A stretch of 11,475 nt of DNA from Clostridiales bacterium (GCA_012515725.1 JAAYXU010000054.1:1-11475); one strand, 5' to 3'; shown: positions 1-6,469, counted from the stretch's first letter. Notes: generated by a model from the letters alone, not told the origin. Numbers and translations: made by a program.

Positions 1-11
1 CCAAGAAAAGC

Positions 12-38
12 AAAAAAGCGCGCAAACCAAAAGCGCGC
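12..38 (-). terminator. Possible intrinsic terminator after the glmS ribozyme
   Basis: Read on the minus strand, GCGCGC (38-33), a 9-nt loop and GCGCGC (23-18) form a 6-bp all-GC stem followed directly by six T (17-12) and then GCTTTTC. That is a textbook intrinsic terminator shape. It sits about 40 nt after the ribozyme and would end the trxB-glmM transcript. The caveat is that the same bases can be read as codons of a hydrophobic ORF starting at the ATG at 51-49, so the hairpin could be coincidental. The window edge prevents a decision. Confidence 0.5.
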
Positions 39-59
39 CTGCCAAAAGCATGACGTTTT

Positions 60-225
60 CCCGTTCCCCGTGTGTCCGTTTCCCTTTGTCCCGGCCGTCG
101 CCGTCCGGATTTGTGGAAACTGCTGTCGGATGACACATCCTCCGCGGGACCACCCGCCGAAAACTTCGATAGGCCCCGTCCTCGTCAACTCCCGCTGGGA
201 GTTCTGGCGCTTCTATTCAGTTATC
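60..225 (-). ncRNA. glmS ribozyme (GlcN6P-activated self-cleaving riboswitch)
   Basis: This RNA self-cleaves when glucosamine-6-phosphate binds and destabilises the downstream mRNA. On the minus strand the conserved core is clear. Cleavage is expected between A211 and G210, at A|GCGCC. P1 is a 7-bp hairpin, AACTCCC (203-197) with GGGAGTT (193-187). It is followed by GACGAGG (186-180), then the TATCGA and TTTTCGGCGGGTG core strings. A GGATG/CATCC hairpin follows. Then comes a P4-like element, GTTTCC (120-115) pairing with GGGAAAC (84-78), with a CCGG/CCGG inner helix and a CAAA internal loop as in known glmS ribozymes. It lies directly after glmM on the same strand, which fits the hexosamine pathway. 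The regulated gene lies left of the window. The outer boundaries are approximate. Confidence 0.92.
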
Positions 226-262
226 AGGAAGCTCCCGCACCACCTCCCGCCTGCCGCGCCGC

Positions 263-1609
263 TCATCCCAGCCGCGCGGCGATGAGATCGGCGAGCGCCC
301 GGGCGTCGGCCTCAATCGCGGCTCTGTCGTCGCCCTCGATCATGACCCGCACGAGAGGCTCGGTGCCCGACTCGCGTACCAGCAGTCGTCCCGCGTCGGC
401 CCATTTGCGCTCGATACGCTCGATTGCCTCTCCGATTACCGGATCGTCGCGCCACGCGCGTTTGCGGCTTTCGGATACGGGCACATTGATGAGTACCTGT
501 GGAAGCACCGTCATGATCGATGCCAGCTCCGATAGGGGCCGCCCCGATTCCTTCATCGCGATGAGCAGATTAAGTCCCGTCACCATGCCGTCGCCGGTCG
601 TGTTGTCCTCGAGGAATATGATATGTCCCGACTGCTCGCCGCCCAGCGCGTACCCGTTCTCGCGCATACACTCGAGCACATACCGGTCGCCCACCGCGGT
701 TTTCTCAAGCCGGATACCCCGCTCGCGCGCGGCCAGCGTCAGTCCGTAGTTGCTCATGACCGTCACCACCAGCGTATCATGGCGAAGCCGTCCGGCGCGC
801 TTCATACGGTCGGCGCACAGAAGCATCATCTGGTCGCCGTCCACGACGCGCCCGCGCTCATCGACCGCGAGGCACCGGTCCGCGTCGCCGTCGAACGCCA
901 GTCCGATCTGCGCGCCGGTCTCCCTGACGGCACTTGACAGCGCCTTCATATGCGTGGAGCCGCAGCGCTCGTTGATGTTGACGCCGTCGGGCTTATCAAA
1001 TATCGGCAGTACGTCGGCGCCCAGTCCAGAAAAAAGGCGCGGCGCGATACGGTAGGCAGCGCCGTTTGCGCAGTCCAGCACGATCCTCATGCCGGTAAGG
1101 TCGACGCCGCAAAGCGACTGCACGAAGCGGATATAGTCGTCCTCGGCCCCCCCGGCTTCCTCGACGCGGCCTACGCCCTCCCCGGTGGGACAGGGAATGC
1201 CGCGGCACCCATTTTTGACGATTTCCTCGATGCGGTCCTCGACGCTGTCGGGCAGCTTGAGCCCGTTGCGGTCGAAAAACTTGATGCCGTTAAACTGCAT
1301 AGGATTATGGCTGGCCGATATGACGACGCCCGCGTCCGCTCCGTATGTGCGGGTCAGCCATGCCACCGCGGGCGTCGGCATGACGCCGACGGGCACCGCG
1401 CATGCGCCCACCGAGCATATCCCGGCGATCAGCGCGCACTCGAGCATCTGACCCGACAGGCGCGTGTCGCGTCCAACGAGTATGCGGGGACGATTCGCGC
1501 CGTTTGTCAGTACCGCCGCGCCCGCTCTTCCCAGGTCATACGCGAGCTGGCACGATAGCTCCGCACCCGCCACGCCGCGCACCCCGTCTGTTCCAAATAG
1601 TCTGGGCAT
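263..1609 (-). CDS. glmM: Phosphoglucosamine mutase GlmM
   Basis: GlmM converts glucosamine-6-phosphate to glucosamine-1-phosphate, the step between GlmS and GlmU on the way to UDP-GlcNAc for peptidoglycan; it is cytosolic. The 448 residues match the family length. All four active-site loops are present: the phosphoserine loop VISASHNP with Ser100, the Mg-binding loop FDGDADR (Asp240, 242, 244), the sugar-binding loop GGEQSGH (323-329), and the phosphate-binding RESGTEP (412-418). The N-terminal FGTDGVRG is also typical. The start ATG at 1609 has GGGGGAG 7 bases upstream. The gene lies 46 bp downstream of trxB on the same strand with no terminator between, so the two are probably co-transcribed. 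A glmS ribozyme follows about 40 bp after the stop, so the sugar made or used here is probably sensed in the same transcript. Confidence 0.97.
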   Translation of the reverse strand: MPRLFGTDGVRGVAGAELSCQLAYDLGRAGAAVLTNGANRPRILVGRDTRLSGQMLECALIAGICSVGACAVPVGVMPTPAVAWLTRTYGADAGVVISASHNPMQFNGIKFFDRNGLKLPDSVEDRIEEIVKNGCRGIPCPTGEGVGRVEEAGGAEDDYIRFVQSLCGVDLTGMRIVLDCANGAAYRIAPRLFSGLGADVLPIFDKPDGVNINERCGSTHMKALSSAVRETGAQIGLAFDGDADRCLAVDERGRVVDGDQMMLLCADRMKRAGRLRHDTLVVTVMSNYGLTLAARERGIRLEKTAVGDRYVLECMRENGYALGGEQSGHIIFLEDNTTGDGMVTGLNLLIAMKESGRPLSELASIMTVLPQVLINVPVSESRKRAWRDDPVIGEAIERIERKWADAGRLLVRESGTEPLVRVMIEGDDRAAIEADARALADLIAARLG

Positions 1610-1655
1610 ATATTTTCTCCCCCGTTCTCCGTCTCATTACCGCCGCGCCGGGCGG

Positions 1656-2594
1656 TCACGCGTCGTCCGCGCTCTGCCGCTCCTCGAGATACTCGATCAC
1701 GGAGGTCGCGGCGAGCGCGCCGTCCGCGGCCGCTGTCACGACCTGCCGCAGTGGCGTATTGCGAACGTCTCCGGCCGCGAATACGCCCGCTACGCCGGTA
1801 CGCATCCGCCTGTCGGTCTCGATATAGCCCAGCGCGTCCAGCACGAGCTGACCGCGTACCAGCTCTGTCTGCGGCTCAAGACCTATCGCCAGGAAGACGC
1901 CGTCGACCGGCAGCTCCTGACGATGTCCCGTTTTTTGGTCGCGCAGGCCCAGCGATTCCAGCCGCTCTCCGCCGCGGAGCTCCTCGACGACCGTATCCCA
2001 TCGTATGTCTATCCGGGGATCGCGCTTGACGCGCTCGGCCATGACGCCCCTGGCTCGTAGCGTATCGCGCCTGTGGATGAGGTGAACGGCTTTTGTGAGG
2101 CGGGCCAGATACAGCGCGTCCTCGCAGGCGGTGTCCCCGCCGCCCACGACCGCCACGGTCTTGTCCCGGAAAAAAGCGCCGTCGCATGTCGCGCAGTACG
2201 ACAGACCTGCGCCCCGGAACGCGTCCTCCCTGTCGAGCCCCAGCGGCCTGCGGCGCGCGCCCATCGCGCATATGACGGCGTTTGCCGTATGCTCCGCGCC
2301 CGACGCGGTCTGCACCCGCTTCACATCGCCCTTAAGCGTCAGGGCCGACACTTCGTCATATTCGAGCGCGAGTCCCGCCGCCGTCGCCTGGTCGTGCACT
2401 AGCGAGCCGAACTGCGGGCCGTCCACACCCTCGGGAAACCCCGGGAAATTCTCCAGGCGCGTGGAAGTCGTGATCTGCCCGCCCGCGAACATCCTCTCAA
2501 AAAGCAGCGCGCGAAATCCAGCCCTGCATGTGTATATTCCCGCGGGCAGTCCCGCGGGGCCGCCTCCCACAATGATGCAATCGTAATGAGCCAT
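1656..2594 (-). CDS. trxB: Thioredoxin-disulfide reductase TrxB
   Basis: TrxB is a cytosolic flavoenzyme that passes electrons from NADPH through FAD to thioredoxin. The 312-residue protein has the FAD-binding Rossmann motif VGGGPAG (9-15), the redox-active CATC (134-137), the NADPH-binding motif GGGDTACEDA (151-160), the NADPH-phosphate motif HRRDTLRA (174-181), and the C-terminal FAD motif FAAGDV (272-277). This is the low-molecular-weight TrxR layout. The reading frame stays open to an upstream ATG at 2708, but the ATG at 2594 is chosen because AGGAGG (2606-2601) lies 6 bases before it and the motif-bearing sequence starts there. A TATAAT box lies just upstream. No thioredoxin gene is beside it; glmM follows in the same operon. 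Ferredoxin- or F420-using relatives exist, but HRRDTLRA favours NADPH. Confidence 0.95.
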   Translation of the reverse strand: MAHYDCIIVGGGPAGLPAGIYTCRAGFRALLFERMFAGGQITTSTRLENFPGFPEGVDGPQFGSLVHDQATAAGLALEYDEVSALTLKGDVKRVQTASGAEHTANAVICAMGARRRPLGLDREDAFRGAGLSYCATCDGAFFRDKTVAVVGGGDTACEDALYLARLTKAVHLIHRRDTLRARGVMAERVKRDPRIDIRWDTVVEELRGGERLESLGLRDQKTGHRQELPVDGVFLAIGLEPQTELVRGQLVLDALGYIETDRRMRTGVAGVFAAGDVRNTPLRQVVTAAADGALAATSVIEYLEERQSADDA

Positions 2595-2612
2595 TTTGGG
2601 CCTCCTTTCGGT

Positions 2613-2648
2613 CGCACCTATTATAGCCAACATCGGCGAAAATTGAAA
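2613..2648 (-). promoter_or_regulatory. Promoter of the trxB-glmM operon
   Basis: A perfect TATAAT is read on the minus strand at 2625-2620. It is followed about 26 nt later by the trxB start with AGGAGG between, giving a leader of about 20 nt. The -35 region at a 17-base spacing is TTTCAA (2648-2643), only a partial match to TTGACA. The -10 is convincing; the -35 is weak. Confidence 0.6.
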
Positions 2649-2793
2649 GCGGAAATTGACCGCGTGGATTTGATCGCGCTTGCCGCGCGGATTATTTACT
2701 ATATGCAATGTTATGTTTTTTTGACATATTGAGAATTTGGCTGGAAATAAAGAAGGAATAGCTTATTGTCGTATCAAAAGCAATTCCCCGCGC
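2649..2793. other. Divergent intergenic spacer, AT-rich
   Basis: This is the left part of a 645-base stretch (2595-3238) without a protein gene. It separates the leftward trxB promoter from the rightward ncRNA promoter. Its centre (about 2690-2790) is markedly more AT-rich than the surroundings, with a run of seven T at 2716-2722. I see no ORF with a ribosome binding site and no convincing hairpin. A TTGACA at 2721-2726 has no good -10 at 16-18 bases. Confidence 0.5.
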
Positions 2794-2822
2794 TTGCGCG
2801 CACGCGTCGTATGCCGTATAAT
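2794..2822 (+). promoter_or_regulatory. Promoter of the structured ncRNA
   Basis: TTGCGC (2794-2799), a 17-base spacer and a perfect TATAAT (2817-2822) make a sigma-A-type promoter. The predicted start at about 2829-2830 falls within 1-2 bases of the first base of the long terminal helix of the RNA that follows. This match supports both the promoter and the RNA. Confidence 0.75.
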
Positions 2823-2828
2823 AATCGG

Positions 2829-3045
2829 CGGCGGCGTCCGGGCTGTGGTTGCAAGTCGATGCCAGCCGCGGGCGAAACGACCCACGTAAGGCGGTTAAAA
2901 ATCGCTGAGCACGGCGCGGTTTAGATGTAAGACCGGCCAGGGATTCCCTGAGAGGGGAGGCGTGGCAGGGCGAGCGCCCTTTGAGCCAATCCCCCAGCCG
3001 GCGGGTGTGGGGAAGAAAACCAGGTCAGCCGGACGCCGCTGTTAT
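2829..3045 (+). ncRNA. Structured noncoding RNA of about 210 nt (class uncertain, possibly raiA motif)
   Basis: The ends form a 14-bp helix, 2831-2845 with 3026-3039, with one bulged G. Inside it, TGGTT (2846-2850) pairs with AACCA (3018-3022). The interior holds several local hairpins: 2855-2858/2878-2881; 2891-2895/2901-2905; 2917-2921/2931-2935; 2938-2942/2946-2950; and a long one with 2954-2961 against 2985-2994, topped by 2967-2971/2976-2980 with a GAGC loop. CCCAC (2881-2885) can also pair with GTGGG (3007-3011). A strong promoter starts exactly at the 5' end and no ORF with a ribosome binding site fits. The weakly T-rich TGTTATTT after the closing helix may be the 3' end. Length, terminal helix and host group suggest the raiA-motif RNA, but this is from memory of the class and not confirmed. 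It does not look like 6S RNA, tmRNA, RNase P or SRP RNA. Confidence 0.75.
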
Positions 3046-3130
3046 TTAAAATTCGCTCTGGCGGGGAAGGCGCGGCCTTGACGGGATAACTCCGTGAATA
3101 ATCCGGACAAACTCCCCGATCATCCAGAGG

Positions 3131-3160
3131 ATATCCACGGACTTATCCACAGTGTCCACA
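3131..3160 (+). promoter_or_regulatory. Cluster of three DnaA-box-like sites
   Basis: TTATCCACA (3143-3151) is the exact consensus DnaA box. It is flanked on the same strand by ATATCCACG (3131-3139) and, directly abutting, by GTGTCCACA (3152-3160), each with two mismatches. Three same-direction boxes within 30 bp between an ncRNA and an operon could bind DnaA. The roles possible are a DnaA-responsive regulator of the pfkB-thrB operon or a DnaA-titrating site. No dnaA, dnaN or AT-rich unwinding element is seen, so an oriC is unlikely. Confidence 0.5.
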
Positions 3161-3238
3161 ATGATCGGCGGAATTCCGCGCTAAAAACGGGTTTTCCCCC
3201 CGATTCACCGCCTATAACAGCCATCCGGGAGGAACAAA

Positions 3239-4186
3239 ATGATCACGGCACTCTGTCTGAACCCCTGTATCGATCGCACGGTGGAAATCGAGCGCTTCAC
3301 ATACGGGGGCATGAACCGCATACTCGAAGCCAGGGAGGACGGCAGCGGCAAGGGCGTCAACGTGGCAATCGCATGTCGGCAGATCGGACTTGCGGCCGCC
3401 TGTATCGGGCTTATGGGCGATAAGGCCGGGTCAGTTACCGGTCGGCTCGAGCGCGCCGGATGCCCGCAGGAGTTCCTTCCCGCTGATGGCCCGGTGCGCG
3501 TCAACCTCAAGGTGCTCGACCGGGAGGCCGGTGTGATCACCGAGATCAACGAGCCGGGCGTACCTGTCGCGCCCGGGCAGGAGGAGGACCTGATCGGGCT
3601 GTCCGTTAGGTGGGCGCGGCGCAGCGAATTCCTGATACTGACCGGGAGCATGCCGCCCGCGTGCCCGACGGACCTGTATGCGCGCATCATCGAGGCGGTA
3701 CGCCTAGACGGCGGCGGCTGCCGGTGTGTGCTGGACGCCGAGGGTGAGAAGCTCGCGCTGGGCATCGCGGCCCGGCCCTACATGCTCAAGCCCAATCGCT
3801 ACGAGCTGGAGCTTCTGTGCGGGCGGGAGCTCCCGGGCATCGGCGATGTGGACGAAGCGGCCCGCTCGCTCGTCCGACAGGGCGTCGCGATCGTCGCTGT
3901 ATCGCTGGGCGGCGACGGCGCGTATGTGACAGACGGCGACCAGGCGTACTGGTCCTGCGCACTCGACGTGCCTGTACGCAGCACGGTCGGAGCGGGCGAC
4001 AGCATGGTAGCCGGGTATCTGCGGGCCTTCGAGATGGGACTACCGCTTGCGGAGGCGTTCGTGCACGCGGTAGCCGCGGCTTCGGCCAGTGTGATGACCG
4101 AGGGAACGCAGCTCATCGACGCGCGGGCGTATGAGGAACTGTTGGGGCGTGTGTCGCCCCGGCCTGTTAAAAGGAGCGAAAAATGA
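3239..4186 (+). CDS. pfkB: PfkB-family hexose kinase (1-phosphofructokinase-like)
   Basis: This is an ATP-dependent sugar kinase of the ribokinase/PfkB fold, nearest in pattern to 1-phosphofructokinase (FruK) and tagatose-6-phosphate kinase (LacC). The 315 residues open with LCLNPCIDRTVEI, typical of this subgroup, followed by a substrate-binding GSGKGVNVA (35-43), the LKPN segment (183-186), SLGGDGA (222-228) and the catalytic GAGDSMVAG (251-259) with Asp254 as general base. The start is fixed by GGGAGG 6 bases upstream. The last 4 bp overlap thrB as ATGA, so the two are translationally coupled. No phosphotransferase-system or fru-regulator gene is adjacent, so the substrate is uncertain; the symbol marks the family rather than a proven enzyme. 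No strong promoter is seen directly upstream: TATAAC at 3213 lacks a -35. Confidence 0.88.
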   Translation: MITALCLNPCIDRTVEIERFTYGGMNRILEAREDGSGKGVNVAIACRQIGLAAACIGLMGDKAGSVTGRLERAGCPQEFLPADGPVRVNLKVLDREAGVITEINEPGVPVAPGQEEDLIGLSVRWARRSEFLILTGSMPPACPTDLYARIIEAVRLDGGGCRCVLDAEGEKLALGIAARPYMLKPNRYELELLCGRELPGIGDVDEAARSLVRQGVAIVAVSLGGDGAYVTDGDQAYWSCALDVPVRSTVGAGDSMVAGYLRAFEMGLPLAEAFVHAVAAASASVMTEGTQLIDARAYEELLGRVSPRPVKRSEK

Positions 4187-5085
4187 TACGTGTTCATGTA
4201 CCGGCGGGAACCACAAACCTTGGCGCGGGATTCGACTGCCTGGGGCTAGCCCTGGCGCTCTTAAACACGATCGCTGTCGAGGAGAGCGACGCGCTGCGCA
4301 TCGAGCTCCCGCACGAGGATCAGGGCCGCATCCCACAGGACGAACGCAATCTCGTATGGCAGGCGATGGTTCGGACCTGGGAGGCCGCCGGAGTCGCTGC
4401 GCGCCCGGTCAGCATCCGGCAGGTCAATCGCATACCGATGACGCGGGGGCTTGGCAGCAGCGCCGCCTCCATCGTGGGCGGTATCGTGGCGGCCGACCGG
4501 CTGGCCGCCCTGCGTATGTCCATCGAGGACAAGCTCGATCTGGCGGCCCGTCTGGACGGACACCCGGACAACGTCGCTCCCGCGCTTCTGGGCGGGCTGA
4601 CCGCCGTGGCTCTGGACGGCGGGAGGGTGCGGGCGGCGCGCGCGATGCCGCATCCCGGGTTTTCCTTTTTTATAATGATACCAGATTTCGAGCTGTCTAC
4701 CCGCCAGGCGCGCGCGGCGCTTCCGGGCGAATACAGCCGCGCCGACGCCGTCCACAATCTGACCCGCTCGACGCTGATGTTCGCCTCGCTGACGGGCGGC
4801 TGCCCTGAAAACCTGTGGGCCGCGTGCGACGACCGGATGCACCAGCCCTACCGGCGCGCGCTAGTTCCCGGGTTTGATGAGATACTCGCGGCGGCGCGCA
4901 GGCACGGCGCCGCGGGCGCGTGGCTTTCGGGAGCGGGACCTGCCGTCGCGGCGGCGGTTTGGGGCGACACCGCGGACTTCGAGGCGGGTATGCGCGGCGA
5001 TTTGGCGGCGCTGCCCGGCCGCTGGTCGCTTTATCTTCCCGGCGTCGCGGCCGAGGGCGCGATGACCGAATCATCGGATATTTGA
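4183..5085 (+). CDS. thrB: Homoserine kinase ThrB
   Basis: ThrB phosphorylates homoserine to O-phosphohomoserine, the step before threonine synthase. It is a cytosolic GHMP-superfamily kinase. The 300-residue protein has the N-terminal PAGTTNLGAGFDCLGLAL (7-24), the ATP-binding loop RGLGSSAA (88-95), HPDNVAPALLGG (127-138) that is characteristic of homoserine kinases, and the C-terminal glycine motif SGAGPAV (249-255). The length is normal for the family. It begins inside the pfkB stop (4-bp ATGA overlap) with AAAAGGAG upstream. No thrC or hom gene lies beside it here, which is unusual, as thrB is commonly found with them. Other GHMP kinases (mevalonate, shikimate) are less likely given FDCLG and HPDNVAPA. 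Confidence 0.93.
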   Translation: MIRVHVPAGTTNLGAGFDCLGLALALLNTIAVEESDALRIELPHEDQGRIPQDERNLVWQAMVRTWEAAGVAARPVSIRQVNRIPMTRGLGSSAASIVGGIVAADRLAALRMSIEDKLDLAARLDGHPDNVAPALLGGLTAVALDGGRVRAARAMPHPGFSFFIMIPDFELSTRQARAALPGEYSRADAVHNLTRSTLMFASLTGGCPENLWAACDDRMHQPYRRALVPGFDEILAAARRHGAAGAWLSGAGPAVAAAVWGDTADFEAGMRGDLAALPGRWSLYLPGVAAEGAMTESSDI

Positions 5086-5150
5086 CATGAATAATATGCC
5101 TCTCGCGGTTTCAGACTATTGCTGAACGATCGCAGGGAGGTTTTTTAAAT

Positions 5151-5573
5151 ATGCGCATTGAAGATATCATGACATCGAAAGTGCAGACCCTAAGCTCAAA
5201 TGATACAATGCGGCAGGCTGCCGCCGCGATGCAGAGCCACAACATCGGATCGCTGCCCGTCATGGGAGACCAGGGCGTGGTAGGCATTGTCACCGACAGG
5301 GATCTCGTTATACGGGGTATGGCCGCGGGCAGCGATCCCGGCACGACGAGCGTATCGAGCTTAATGACGGGTCAGGTGGTATTCGGAACGCCTACGATGG
5401 ATGTGTCTGAGGCGGCCGACCTTATGAGCAGACACCAGATACGCCGCCTGCCCATCATGGACGGGGGCAGGCTGGTCGGTATGGTGTCTATGGCCGACGT
5501 GGCCCGGGCGGCCAACTATCGCGTCACGGGCAGTACGCTGCACGATGTTTCCGAGCCGGGAACCGGTCACTAA
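5151..5573 (+). CDS. Stand-alone two-CBS-domain protein
   Basis: This 140-residue cytosolic protein consists almost only of a Bateman pair. CBS1 covers about 7-60 (IMTSKVQTLSSNDT to GIVTDRDLV), and CBS2 about 70-128 (LMTGQVVFGTPTM to GMVSMADVA). CBS pairs usually bind adenine nucleotides or cyclic dinucleotides, and the GIVTDRDL and GMVSMADV ends carry the Asp normally found near the ribose site. No catalytic or DNA-binding domain is fused. Its size and layout match YhcV-type proteins of Bacillus. AGGGAGG lies about 10 bases before the start. The gene starts 65 bp after thrB on the same strand, with no terminator seen between, so it may be in the same transcript. Its ligand and partner are unknown. 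Confidence 0.88.
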   Translation: MRIEDIMTSKVQTLSSNDTMRQAAAAMQSHNIGSLPVMGDQGVVGIVTDRDLVIRGMAAGSDPGTTSVSSLMTGQVVFGTPTMDVSEAADLMSRHQIRRLPIMDGGRLVGMVSMADVARAANYRVTGSTLHDVSEPGTGH

Positions 5574-5658
5574 CCTCGGGCGTCCGTCCCCATGGGATGA
5601 CATTATACGCAGGGAATCGTTGTTTTGACGCATCCGCCGTCTCCGGATCGCTCCTTCA

Positions 5659-5689
5659 TGGTATAATAAAGGATAAACTCGCAAAGGAG
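5659..5689 (+). promoter_or_regulatory. Extended -10 promoter and ribosome binding site of the yugP-like gene
   Basis: TGGTATAAT (5659-5667) is an extended -10 element (TGn plus a perfect TATAAT). No good -35 lies 17 bases upstream (GTCTCC), as is common for this promoter type. AAAGGAGG (5683-5690 region) follows, about 10 bases before the ATG at 5701. The metallopeptidase gene therefore has its own promoter rather than depending on read-through from the CBS gene. Confidence 0.65.
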
Positions 5690-5700
5690 GCGGCGCTCCT

Positions 5701-6408
5701 ATGATGCTAGGCTATTTTTATCTGGACAGCACGCTTCTGCTTCTCATACCCGGCATCGTGCTGGCTATGTGGGCGCAGACCCGGGTTCGCGGCGTGTTTC
5801 ATGAGTATTCGGGCATATTCTCCAATAACGGCTGGACCGCCGAGATGATGGCGCGCCGGATTCTCGACGAGAACGGGCTGCAGGACGTACAGGTGACAGG
5901 CGCGAGAGGAGTACTCAGCGACCACTACGATCCGCGGCGGCAGGTGCTCCGCCTGTCGGAGTCGGTGTACGGCTCCTCGTCGCTGGCCGCGCTGGGCGTG
6001 GCGGCCCACGAGGTCGGGCACGCGCTGCAGCACCGGCACGGATACGCGCCGATGGCGCTGCGGTCGGCGATCGTTCCTGTGGCCAGCATCGGTAGCTATC
6101 TGGCGTGGCCGCTGCTTATCTTTGGAATGCTGATGGCAAACCAACAGCTGATACTGTGGGGCGTGTGCGCTTTCGGGTTCGCGGTGCTCTTTCAGCTCGT
6201 GACGCTGCCGGTGGAGCTTAATGCGAGCCGCCGCGCCCTGACCCTTCTTGAGGGGGGCGGCTACCTGACCGAGATGGAGCTTCCCGGAGCGCGCAAGGTG
6301 CTCAGCGCGGCGGCCCTGACGTACCTGGCGGCGCTGCTTATGGGTGTGCTGCAGCTGCTGCGGCTGCTGCTTCTCACCGGTATGCTGGGCGGGCGGCGCA
6401 GGCGGTAA
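5701..6408 (+). CDS. Membrane zinc metallopeptidase, YugP family
   Basis: The 235-residue protein fits the YugP family (Zn_peptidase_2). It opens with an N-terminal membrane helix (about 7-24). The soluble part follows, with FSNNGWTAEMMARRIL and VLSDHYDPRRQVLRLSESVY, which is highly typical. The HEVGH zinc motif (103-107) ends in a helix that continues as HALQH. Two or three further membrane helices lie at about 123-145, 150-171 and 203-227, and a basic GGRRRR tail ends the protein. PVELNASRRAL (170-180) probably supplies the third zinc ligand, Glu172. Its substrate is unknown even in well-studied relatives; a membrane-protein or signal-peptide quality-control role is only a guess. ATG codons at 5701 and 5704 are both possible starts. 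The gene is convergent with the CotF-like gene. Confidence 0.9.
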   Translation: MMLGYFYLDSTLLLLIPGIVLAMWAQTRVRGVFHEYSGIFSNNGWTAEMMARRILDENGLQDVQVTGARGVLSDHYDPRRQVLRLSESVYGSSSLAALGVAAHEVGHALQHRHGYAPMALRSAIVPVASIGSYLAWPLLIFGMLMANQQLILWGVCAFGFAVLFQLVTLPVELNASRRALTLLEGGGYLTEMELPGARKVLSAAALTYLAALLMGVLQLLRLLLLTGMLGGRRRR

Positions 6409-6411
6409 TAG

Positions 6412-6446
6412 TAAAATGCCCGAAAGCGCAACTCGCCCCGGGCATC
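6412..6446 (-). terminator. Possible terminator of the CotF-like gene
   Basis: On the minus strand ATGCCCG (6445-6439) pairs with CGGGCAT (6422-6416), a 7-bp stem with a 16-nt loop, followed by TTTACTATTA. It lies in the 61-bp convergent gap, 25 bp after the end of the spore gene. The loop is long and the T-run is broken, so termination may be modest. On the plus strand the tail is not T-rich, so it serves yugP less well. Confidence 0.45.
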
Positions 6447-6469
6447 TGTATAAAGATAATAGAATATGT

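Noticed and set aside
72..1558. Several long plus-strand open frames (72-749, 950-1558 and others)
   Set aside because: They lie antisense to glmM and to the glmS ribozyme, show no family motifs, and arise from GC-rich codon bias of the real minus-strand gene.
2721..2750. TTGACA at 2721-2726 as a promoter for the ncRNA
   Set aside because: The best -10 (AATAAA) needs a 19-base spacer and would start the RNA about 70 nt before the closing helix; the promoter at 2794-2822 fits much better.
2829..3045. Reading the intergenic RNA as 6S RNA, a TPP riboswitch (because of CTGAGAG at 2948-2954) or RNase P RNA
   Set aside because: 6S is a single long hairpin with a central bubble, but here the interior is multi-branched. 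The other conserved TPP elements (GGGGTGCC, ACCTGAT...) are missing. RNase P needs GAGGAAAGTC and a longer RNA.
3131..3160. Calling the DnaA-box cluster a replication origin
   Set aside because: Only three boxes, no adjacent AT-rich unwinding element, and no dnaA/dnaN/rpmH neighbours.
3094..3423. Small ORF starting at 3094 in the intergenic region
   Set aside because: It overlaps the DnaA-box cluster and runs into pfkB out of frame, with no ribosome binding site and no family likeness.
5082..5087. TTGACA at the end of thrB as a -35 box for the CBS gene
   Set aside because: No -10-like hexamer lies 15-19 bases downstream (GCGGTT at 17).
5625..5630. TTGACG as the -35 of the yugP-like gene
   Set aside because: It is 31 bases from the TATAAT at 5662, too far; the TGn extension explains the promoter better.
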